From Candidatus Eiseniibacteriota bacterium (GTDB taxonomy: Bacteria > Eisenbacteria > RBG-16-71-46): DNA of 32,423 nt. The DNA lies in NCBI GenBank assembly GCA_016178685.1, contig JACOSU010000010.1, positions 1-32,423 of the forward strand, written 5' to 3'. The translations under genes and the position numbers were made by a program. The notes beneath the pieces were generated by a model that saw nothing but the letters and a program-made list of their open reading frames with translations, did not search any database and was not told where the DNA came from. Positions 7,504 through 14,205 of this stretch are shown one piece after another (position 1 is the stretch's first letter; the number at the start of each line of letters is the position of its first letter).

Positions 7504-8154
7504 ATGCTGATTTCCATGCTCTCGTTCCTGCTCGCGACGCTTCTCGGCGTCGCGTCGCCGGCCGCGGCTCCCCGGGCCCTGGCTGATCACGCGAACTCGG
7601 CCCCGACCGCGGCCGATGAATTCCGGTCCGGCTTGATGCACTTCGCGCGCGGGGAGTACCGTCAGGCCGCCGACGCGTTCGGTCGCGCGGGGGCGCGACT
7701 CGAGCCCGCTCGAAAACCCGAGGCCCACTACTGGGCGGGGCTCAGCTGGCTCGGCGCCGGGGATGCCGTCCAGGCGCGTTCCGCGTTCGAGAACGTGATC
7801 GCTTCCGCGGCCTCAAGGCTGCCCTTCGCCGAACTGGGACTGGCCTGCGCCTGGGAGCTCGCGCACCGGCCCGATCGCGCGGTCGAGACCCTGAGCGTGC
7901 TGATCCGGACCGACGCCGGCGAGGCGATGCCCGCCGCGCTCGCGCGCTATGCGACGCTGGCCGCGGCCGAGGGCCAGTTGGATGCGGCGGCTCATGCGCG
8001 GGAACGGCTGTTGCGTGAGTGGCCGGCCAGCATGGAGGCGGCCGCCCTCAGACTGTCCTCCGCGGGCGCGCCGCTCGGAACACCGGGCGAGGGGAGCCCG
8101 CGCGGCGTTGCGCCGGCCGCGGCCTCGCACGCCGCTTCGTTGTCCGCGCCATGA
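7504..8154 (+). CDS. Secreted TPR-like hypothetical protein
   Basis: A 216-residue protein with an N-terminal Sec signal (MLISMLSFLLATLLGVASPAA, likely cut near ALA-DH). It then has at least two TPR-like helix pairs: FRSGLMHFARGEYRQAADAF and AHYWAGLSWLGAGDAVQARSAF. Further helices continue to about residue 180, followed by an Ala/Gly/Pro-rich tail. TPR repeats mediate protein contacts, so a periplasmic scaffold role is plausible, but no specific function is recognised. ATG 7504 is chosen because GGGAGG at 7491-7496 is 7 bases upstream. An alternative TTG at 7480 lies inside the terminator and is rejected. The stop overlaps the mutS ATG (ATGA), so the two are probably co-transcribed. Confidence 0.72.
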   Translation: MLISMLSFLLATLLGVASPAAAPRALADHANSAPTAADEFRSGLMHFARGEYRQAADAFGRAGARLEPARKPEAHYWAGLSWLGAGDAVQARSAFENVIASAASRLPFAELGLACAWELAHRPDRAVETLSVLIRTDAGEAMPAALARYATLAAAEGQLDAAAHARERLLREWPASMEAAALRLSSAGAPLGTPGEGSPRGVAPAAASHAASLSAP

Positions 8155-10805
8155 CTCACGGCGCCGCATCGACTCGCGCGCCGACCGCGTCCGCGCGTTC
8201 TCCGCTCATGGAGCAGTACACGCGCGTCAAGCAGGCGCATCCCGATGCATTCCTGTTCTTCCGACTCGGCGACTTCTACGAGATGTTCTTTGACGACGCG
8301 GTCCGCGGGGCGGCGCTGCTGGGCCTCACGCTGACCTCGCGCAACAAGCAAGAACCCAATCCGATCCCGATGTGCGGCCTGCCCTGGCACCAGCGCGATG
8401 CGTACGTGGCGCGGCTGCTGCGCCTCGGGCACAAGGTCGCGGTGTGTGATCAACTCGAGGACGCGGCGCAGGCGAAGGGACTTGTTCAGCGCGGAGTCAC
8501 CGAGGTGCTCACCCCGGGCTCGGTGACGGGCGATTCTTTCCTCGAGCCCTCCGCCAACAATTTTCTGGCCGCGCTGTGGCCCGCGCAGGACGCCCTGGGC
8601 ATGTGCTTGGTGGACGTTTCGACCGCCGAGGTGAAGCTCGCCGAGACGCCGTGGGAGGAGGCCGCCGGGCTGCTGTCTCGCGTGCGGATCGCGGAGTGGA
8701 TCGTGCCGCTCTCACGCGACCTCGCGCCCGAAATCAGCGGGCGACTCGAGAGCGTGCTGCGGGGGCTTCCGGGCACGCTGAGCCCGGTCGGAATCGAGAG
8801 CTTCGATCCGCATCGGGGCTCGATCGATCGATGGTCCGAATCGAGGTCACTGTTCGATGCGATGCCCGGCGCGCGTGCCGCCGCCGCCGCCGCGCTCGGC
8901 TACCTCGATCGCATGCAGGGAGGCGCCGCGCTGCCCCGGCCCCGCATCGAGCGCTGGAGCGACCTCGAGTCCTTGCGCTACGACGCCGCGACCGCGCGTC
9001 ACCTCGAGATCTTCCAGCCTCAGCCGGGCGGCGATTCTTCCCACACGCTGTGGCATCACCTCAATCTTTGCGCCACGGCCCCCGGCGCGCGGCGGCTGCG
9101 CGCCTGGATCGAACGCCCGCTCGCGGATCCCAGGGCGGTGGCGGCGCGGCACGACAAGGTCGCGGCCTGGCTCGATCCCGCGGGATCGCGGCCGGCGTTT
9201 CGCGAAGCGTTGCGCGGGCTGCCGGATCTCGAGCGCCTGACCGCGCGGCTCGCGTGCGGCCGCGCCACGCCTCGCGATCTGGGCGCGGTGCGCGATGCGC
9301 TCGAGCGCCTGCCCGCCATCGCCTCGGTTCTCGCATCCGGCCATGCCGCGCGTGCCGCGCTCGCCGTGCCTCCCGCGCTGCGGGATCTCCTCCGCCGCGC
9401 TCTGACCGCCGATCCGCCTCCGATTTCACGCGATGGAGACGTGATCCGCGCCGGCTTCGATGCGCTGCGCGACGAGCTGCATGCCCTCGCCCATTCCGGA
9501 AAGCGGTGGGTCGCCGAACTCGAGACCAGCGAGCGGGCGCGAACCGGAATCCCGAGCCTCAAGGTGGGTTTCAATCGCGTGTTCGGCTACTACCTCGAGG
9601 TCACCCGGACCCACCTCGACAAGGTGCCCGGCGATTACGAACGGCGCCAGACGCTCACCGCGGCCGAGCGATTCGTTACTCCCTCGCTCAAGGTCCGGGA
9701 GTCCGAAATCCTCTCGGCCGAAGAACGACTCAAGGCGCGCGAACACGACCTGTTCGTGGGGTTGCGCGATCGCGCCGCGACCCACTCTCTGGCGCTGCTC
9801 GCCGCCGCCGATGCGCTCGCCGCGCTCGATGCGGAATCGACGCTGGCGGAGGCCGCCTCGCGCTACGAGTGGGTGAGGCCGGAGCTCGATGACGGCGACC
9901 GGATCTCGTTCCGCGCGTTGCGCCACGCGGTGGTGGAGCGCCTGCTTCCGCGCGGCGAGTTCGTGCCGAACGACGTCACGATCTCGGGGAGAGATCGCCA
10001 GATCCTGCTCCTGACCGGTCCCAACATGGGCGGCAAGAGCACGTACCTGCGCCAGATCGCGCTGGCCGTGCTGCTGGCCCAGGCCGGATCGTTCGTACCG
10101 GCCGCCGAGGCGCGGATCGGGCGCGTGGACCGGCTGTTCACGCGCGTCGGCGCCGCCGACCGGCTGGGCTCGGGACAGAGCACGTTCATGGTCGAGATGA
10201 CCGAGACGGCCGACATTCTGCGCTCGGCGACTGCGCGATCGCTGGTGCTGCTCGACGAGATCGGTCGCGGCACATCCACCTACGACGGCCTCGCTCTGGC
10301 CTGGGCGGTGACCGAATTTCTCCACGCCTCGGATGGGCCGCGGCCTCGCACGCTGTTCGCCACGCATTATCACGAGTTGACACAACTCGCGGGGCGTCTG
10401 GCGAGACTCGCCAACGTCCAGGTCGCGGTACGCGAGAAGGGCGACCGGGTCGTGTTCCTTCACCGCATCGCCGAGGGCGCCGCGGATCGCTCGTACGGCA
10501 TCCACGTCGCGCAGCTCGCCGGGCTCCCGCCCCGGGTGATCGAGCGCGCGAAGGAGGTTCTGGGCGAGCTCGAGACCGAACGCACCCCCGAGCGTCTCGA
10601 GCGCGCGCGGAAGCCCTCCACCGCGCGCGACCACTCGCAAGCGGCGCCAACCGAGCGGCCGGATGCGAACCGATCTCAGATCGGGCTGTTCGAAACCGCG
10701 CCGCACCCGATCGAACGCGAATTGCGGGAGATCGCGATCGAAACCCTCACCCCGCTCGAAGCCCTGAATCGAATCGCGGAGTGGAAGCGGCGCGGGGGGG
10801 GGTAG
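8151..10805 (+). CDS. mutS: DNA mismatch repair ATPase MutS
   Basis: Recognises mismatches and small loops and starts repair with MutL. The 884-residue protein begins with the mismatch-binding domain, where GDFYEMFFDD carries the Phe-x-Glu that probes the mismatch. The clamp and lever domains follow, then the ABC-type ATPase: Walker A GPNMGGKST at about residues 623-631, the STFMVEMTET signature, Walker B SLVLLDEIGRGTSTYDG and FATHYHELT. Near the C-terminus, QIGLF at residues 843-847 fits a beta-clamp binding motif. The last 30 residues form the usual C-terminal helices. ATG 8151 overlaps the upstream stop by 4 bases and places the start normally. mutL is 18 kb downstream on the same strand. 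Confidence 0.97.
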   Translation: MTHGAASTRAPTASARSPLMEQYTRVKQAHPDAFLFFRLGDFYEMFFDDAVRGAALLGLTLTSRNKQEPNPIPMCGLPWHQRDAYVARLLRLGHKVAVCDQLEDAAQAKGLVQRGVTEVLTPGSVTGDSFLEPSANNFLAALWPAQDALGMCLVDVSTAEVKLAETPWEEAAGLLSRVRIAEWIVPLSRDLAPEISGRLESVLRGLPGTLSPVGIESFDPHRGSIDRWSESRSLFDAMPGARAAAAAALGYLDRMQGGAALPRPRIERWSDLESLRYDAATARHLEIFQPQPGGDSSHTLWHHLNLCATAPGARRLRAWIERPLADPRAVAARHDKVAAWLDPAGSRPAFREALRGLPDLERLTARLACGRATPRDLGAVRDALERLPAIASVLASGHAARAALAVPPALRDLLRRALTADPPPISRDGDVIRAGFDALRDELHALAHSGKRWVAELETSERARTGIPSLKVGFNRVFGYYLEVTRTHLDKVPGDYERRQTLTAAERFVTPSLKVRESEILSAEERLKAREHDLFVGLRDRAATHSLALLAAADALAALDAESTLAEAASRYEWVRPELDDGDRISFRALRHAVVERLLPRGEFVPNDVTISGRDRQILLLTGPNMGGKSTYLRQIALAVLLAQAGSFVPAAEARIGRVDRLFTRVGAADRLGSGQSTFMVEMTETADILRSATARSLVLLDEIGRGTSTYDGLALAWAVTEFLHASDGPRPRTLFATHYHELTQLAGRLARLANVQVAVREKGDRVVFLHRIAEGAADRSYGIHVAQLAGLPPRVIERAKEVLGELETERTPERLERARKPSTARDHSQAAPTERPDANRSQIGLFETAPHPIERELREIAIETLTPLEALNRIAEWKRRGGG

Positions 10806-10834
10806 CGCGCCACGCTTCCGCGGCCCCTGGGAAC

Positions 10835-10907
10835 GCGGGGCGGGGCGCGAGCTGCGCGGGGCGGGGCGCGAGCCGCGCGAGGCGGGACGCGAGCCGCGCG
10901 GGGCGGG
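10835..10907 (+). repeat. 21-bp GC-rich tandem repeat, about 3.5 copies
   Basis: Three full 21-base units (10835-10855, 10856-10876, 10877-10897) and a partial fourth (10898-10907) follow the pattern GCGGGGCGGGGCGCGAGCYGC, with a few A/G changes in unit 3. It fills most of the 113 bases between the mutS stop and the end of the convergent HEAT-repeat gene. No coding role is supported. It has no spacers and is not a CRISPR. It may be a slippage-generated tract. Confidence 0.8.
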
Positions 10908-10918
10908 CCCGTCCCGGA

Positions 10919-11767
10919 TCACCGGCGGTGAGCGGCGGCCTCCAACGCCGCGAGTGCGGCGCGGCGTGTCCCGGGTTCGGTGGTGACGCGCGCGTAACGC
11001 GCGAGCGCCTCCGCCAGCGCGGAATCGGGCCGCGCGGCCAGCGCGTCGATCGCGAGCCGGACGGGGCGGTCGGCGACGCCTGAAATCGCGCGGCGCGTCA
11101 CCACGGCGGTCAGTGTCTCGGCCGCGGCCGGCTGCTGGCCGAACGTGCGCGGCGCCTTCCACAGCGCGCGCGCCGCCTCGGCGCGGATCGCTTCCACCGA
11201 ATCGACCAGCGCCACGGCGAGCCGCGAGCGCAGGCTGTCGCGCAGCGGGCTCCCGCCGAACCGGGCGGCGCGTTCGGGCCCGGCGTGTTCCACGTCCGAC
11301 ACGATCAGGTTGATGCCGAGCGCCTGCACCGCCATCTCCCGCACGATCGGGTCGGGATCGGACGCGTACGCCAGAAGGTTCGCGACCGCTGCCGGGGAGC
11401 GGTAGGCCCAGCGCCGGATCGCCATCGCCTTCTCCGAGGGCGATGACGGGTGCGAGGCGGAGGGCGGCGGCTCGGTGAGAGGAACCACCGGGCGCAGCAG
11501 CACGGGGACGAGAGCCAGCGCGACGCCCAGCGTCAGAGCCAGGAAGCGATCGCGCAGCGAGCGGACGCGCGTGAGCGTGAGCAGCACCGAGGCGGCGGCA
11601 CCCCACAGCGGAATCCAAAGCCAGCCACCCCGCCCGAGAAATTGTTGAAGAGCGGTGGCCGCGGACCGGGCGCCCAGCCCTCGCAGCGCGTACCCGGCCG
11701 CCACCGTTCCCAACCCCGCCAGCAACGCACCGGCCAGCGCCGCGGATCCGAACGTGGGCGATCGCAA
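10919..11767 (-). CDS. Membrane-anchored HEAT-repeat protein (hypothetical)
   Basis: About 282 residues from the proposed start. The N-terminal half has three hydrophobic segments: SAALAGALLAGLGTVAAGYAL, WLWIPLWGAAASVLLTL and FLALTLGVALALVPVLL. A Pro/Ser linker follows, then a C-terminal soluble part with HEAT-like helix pairs: VANLLAYASDPDPIVREMAVQAL, VALVDSVEAIRAEAARALW and RLAIDALAARPDSALAEALARYA. HEAT repeats are protein-binding solenoids, and the specific role is unknown. The start is uncertain. TTG 11767 is the first common start codon that avoids the upstream gene. A CTG at 11839 would overlap the upstream stop as CTGA and add 24 Pro/Arg-rich residues. Neither has a good ribosome binding site. 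It is the last gene of a three-gene minus-strand operon. Confidence 0.6.
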   Translation of the reverse strand: MRSPTFGSAALAGALLAGLGTVAAGYALRGLGARSAATALQQFLGRGGWLWIPLWGAAASVLLTLTRVRSLRDRFLALTLGVALALVPVLLRPVVPLTEPPPSASHPSSPSEKAMAIRRWAYRSPAAVANLLAYASDPDPIVREMAVQALGINLIVSDVEHAGPERAARFGGSPLRDSLRSRLAVALVDSVEAIRAEAARALWKAPRTFGQQPAAAETLTAVVTRRAISGVADRPVRLAIDALAARPDSALAEALARYARVTTEPGTRRAALAALEAAAHRR

Positions 11768-11835
11768 GACGGAGCGGCCCGCGGGGCCGGAATCCCGTGG
11801 CGCTCTTGCAGGAGGGGGCCCGCCGCGTGTCGCGC

Positions 11836-12183
11836 TCAGGCGTGCTTTCGTGTCGCGGCCTTCCACAGCATGCTCACCATGGCCAGCGCGAGCGACGCCA
11901 CCAGCGCCGTCAGGATTCCCCGGATGTGAAAGCCCGGCACCAGCAGTGACGTCAGCCACAGCACGATGGCGTTCAGCACGAATAGAAACAGGCCGAGTGT
12001 GAGGATCGTGAACGGAAGCGTGAGCACGAACAGGATCGGCCTGACCACGGTGTTCATGAGCGCCAGAACCAGCGCCGCGATCAGCGCCGCCTGCCAGCCG
12101 GACATCTCGAAACCCTTCAAGAGATGGGAGAGTCCCAGCATCGCCGCCGCCATCACCGCGAAGTACAGAACGTGCTTGATCAT
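11836..12183 (-). CDS. Small four-helix membrane protein, phage-holin-IV-like family
   Basis: A 115-residue integral membrane protein with four hydrophobic helices: VLYFAVMAAAMLGLSHLL, ALIAALVLALMNTVVRPILF, FTILTLGLFLFVLNAIVLWL and GILTALVASLALAMVSMLW. The conserved N-T-V-V-R-P-I-L between helices 1 and 3 and the LPF-T-LTLGLF-VxNA pattern are what I recall for Phage_holin_4_2 (PF04020). This is a widespread bacterial family despite its name. There are no phage genes nearby, so lysis is unlikely and the cellular role is unknown. ATG 12183 overlaps the stop of the methyltransferase gene by four bases (ATGA), indicating coupled translation. Confidence 0.8.
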   Translation of the reverse strand: MIKHVLYFAVMAAAMLGLSHLLKGFEMSGWQAALIAALVLALMNTVVRPILFVLTLPFTILTLGLFLFVLNAIVLWLTSLLVPGFHIRGILTALVASLALAMVSMLWKAATRKHA

Positions 12184-14036
12184 TTCCGCGTTTCCTCCAG
12201 AACCTCGAGACAGTTCTCGTAGCGTCCGAACGACGGCATCAGGTAGACGCCGTTCGCCATGGATCTGCACCGCGCGAGCAGATCCCGCGCGAGATCGACT
12301 CCCACCTTCTGGCCCTCGTTGCCCGCGGTGTGCAGGCGCTCGCGGATCCACTGCGGCACGTGGATGCCCGGCACTTCGTTGTGCAGGAATTCAGCGTGGC
12401 GAAACGACTGCAGCGGTAGGATTCCGACCAGGATCGGAATCGGCGGCATGCCCCCGAGGCGCTCCAGGAAGCGCTGCCAGCACTCGAGCTCGTACACCGG
12501 CTGGGTCATGACGAACTGCGCTCCCGCATCGAGCTTGTTGCGGAACCGCTCCAGCTCGAGATCGAGATCGTCGGCGGTGGGGTTGACGCCGCAGCCCATC
12601 GCGAACTGGGTGGCGGCGCCGATCGAGGCGCCCGAAAGATCCGTCCCCCGGTTCATTCCCGTCACGATCCGGATCAGCCCCATCGAATCCGTGTCGTACA
12701 CAGCGGTCATGTTGGGATAGTCGCCGATGCTCGGAGGGTCGCCGGTCAGGCACAGGATGTTGCGCAGGCCGATCGCGTGGGCGCCCAGCAGGTCGCTCTG
12801 CAGGCCCATCAGATTCCGGTCGCGGGTCGTGAAGTGAAGAATGATCTCGACCTTTGGAAACTGCGTGTGGATCTGATAGGCCAGCGACGTCGCGCTCATG
12901 CGAATCCGCGCCATCGGCGAGTCGGCGATGTTGATCGCGTCGACGCCCCGCTGCGCCATCAGGCGCGCGCCCTCCATGACCTTGCCGGTGTTGACCCCGC
13001 GCGGCGGATCGATCTCGACGCTCACCACGAACTTCTCGCGCAGCTTGCGGAGCAGGCCGGCTTCGACCGCCGGGGCGTGCTCGGCGACCGGCGCGGGCGC
13101 CGATTCGATCACGCGCACTTCGGCGCCGGGAGCGAGCCTCTCGGCGGGCAACTGCGACGCCAGCCTCTCGCGCATCGCGCGGATGTGCGCGGGTGTCGTG
13201 CCGCAGCATCCGCCCACGATCCGCGCGCCCAGCGCCACGGCGCGGGCCGCGAACTCACCGAAATATTCCGGGGTGGCGAGGTAGGCGTAGCGGCCGTTGA
13301 CGAACTGCGGAAGTCCCGCGTTCGGCATCACCGAGACCGGCGTGCCGTCGGCCGCCGCCACCAGCTGCTCCAGCACCTCGAGCGTGGGTTGAGGTCCCAC
13401 GCCGCAGTTGACGCCCACCACCGATGCCCCCGCGGCCTTGAGCGCCGCCACCGCCTCGGCCGGGGTGTGGCCGTACAGCGTCTTGCCGTCCAGCCCGAAC
13501 GTCATCTGCGCGACGATCGGGATCTCGAGGGAGACCCGGCGAACCGCGCGCAGCGCGGCGAGGATCTCGTTCAGATCCTGGAAGGTCTCGAGCAGAAAGC
13601 AGTCGCAACCGCCCTCGAGCAGGCCTTCGGCGCTCTCCAGAAAATGGCGTTCGGCGTCCGCCGCGGTGAGGTGCCCGAACGGCTCCAGTGATTTTCCGAG
13701 CGGACCGAGCGAGCCCGCCACGAACGCGTTGACCCCGACGATCTCGCGCGCGGCGCGGGCGATCTTGACCCCCTGGCGCGCGATGAGACGCGTCTTCGCT
13801 TCGAACCCGTGGGCCGCCAGTCGAAGCGGATTCGCGCCGAACGTGTTGGTTTCGATCAGCTCGGCGCCGGCCGCAAGATAATCGCGGTGGAGCGCCTCGA
13901 TCAAGCCGGGACGCGACAGGTTCAACCCGTCGAAGCTCTGATCGAACGCGACGCCGCGCTCGTAGAGCAGCGTGCCCGTGGCACCGTCAGCGAGGATCGG
14001 GCCGAGCGCGAGGCGTTCCAGAAAGGGAGAGGGCAT
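12180..14036 (-). CDS. Bifunctional homocysteine S-methyltransferase / 5,10-methylene-THF reductase
   Basis: A 618-residue fusion of the YitJ type (Bacillus YitJ is about 612). Residues 1 to about 300 form a homocysteine S-methyltransferase barrel. It starts LADGATGTLLYERG and keeps the zinc cysteines Cys211 (VNCG) and Cys277-Cys278 (GGCCGTT). Residues from about 335 to the end form the FAD-dependent methylene-tetrahydrofolate reductase barrel (VSVEIDPPRG, DAINIADSP, CLTGDPP, FVMTQPVYE). Together they link folate one-carbon units to methionine. No cobalamin-binding domain is present, so methyl transfer must use another donor or a separate corrinoid protein. ATG 14036 has no ribosome binding site. 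A promoter ends 10 bases before it, suggesting a near-leaderless mRNA. First gene of the three-gene minus operon. Confidence 0.92.
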   Translation of the reverse strand: MPSPFLERLALGPILADGATGTLLYERGVAFDQSFDGLNLSRPGLIEALHRDYLAAGAELIETNTFGANPLRLAAHGFEAKTRLIARQGVKIARAAREIVGVNAFVAGSLGPLGKSLEPFGHLTAADAERHFLESAEGLLEGGCDCFLLETFQDLNEILAALRAVRRVSLEIPIVAQMTFGLDGKTLYGHTPAEAVAALKAAGASVVGVNCGVGPQPTLEVLEQLVAAADGTPVSVMPNAGLPQFVNGRYAYLATPEYFGEFAARAVALGARIVGGCCGTTPAHIRAMRERLASQLPAERLAPGAEVRVIESAPAPVAEHAPAVEAGLLRKLREKFVVSVEIDPPRGVNTGKVMEGARLMAQRGVDAINIADSPMARIRMSATSLAYQIHTQFPKVEIILHFTTRDRNLMGLQSDLLGAHAIGLRNILCLTGDPPSIGDYPNMTAVYDTDSMGLIRIVTGMNRGTDLSGASIGAATQFAMGCGVNPTADDLDLELERFRNKLDAGAQFVMTQPVYELECWQRFLERLGGMPPIPILVGILPLQSFRHAEFLHNEVPGIHVPQWIRERLHTAGNEGQKVGVDLARDLLARCRSMANGVYLMPSFGRYENCLEVLEETRK

Positions 14037-14046
14037 CGAACGCGCG

Positions 14047-14075
14047 AATCTACGGTCTTCACGCGTCACATTCAA
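14047..14075 (-). promoter_or_regulatory. Sigma70-like promoter for the methyltransferase/reductase operon
   Basis: Read on the minus strand: TTGAAT (14075-14070), a 17-base spacer, then TAGATT (14052-14047). Ten bases separate the -10 box from ATG 14036. Transcription would begin only about 2-4 bases before the start codon, and no ribosome binding site lies between. Confidence 0.5.
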
Positions 14076-14169
14076 GCGCGCGGCGCGAGCCTCCCGGGGC
14101 CCAGCACGAGCGGATCGAGGCCGGGGCCACACCGGAGCCGGGCGCGACGGACCGCGCGCGTTTCCAGCG

Positions 14170-14198
14170 TTGGCGCGGCCGCCGTGCTGCTCTATAGT
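14170..14198 (+). promoter_or_regulatory. Sigma70-like promoter for the S55 operon, apparently leaderless
   Basis: TTGGCG (14170-14175), a 17-base spacer and TATAGT (14193-14198). Seven bases later comes GTG 14206, so the expected transcription start coincides with the start codon. No Shine-Dalgarno sequence precedes the GTG. Confidence 0.55.
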
Positions 14199-14205
14199 GC
14201 CGCGC

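Noticed and set aside
5611..7728. A 705-codon minus-strand frame opposite rpsA
   Set aside because: The opposite strand encodes a textbook six-domain S1 protein. The antisense product repeats only because S1 repeats do.
10835..10907. Possible CRISPR-like array
   Set aside because: The 21-bp units are directly adjacent with no spacers and no cas genes are nearby.
9426..11618. A 730-codon minus-strand frame spanning the 21-bp repeat and the end of mutS
   Set aside because: It is antisense to the MutS ATPase domain and in the wrong frame for the HEAT gene. The Ser-Arg-Pro repeats in it come from the DNA tandem repeat.
11836..12183. Prophage remnant because of the holin-like family name
   Set aside because: There are no other phage genes, and this membrane family is common in bacterial chromosomes. 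It is embedded in an operon with a metabolic enzyme.
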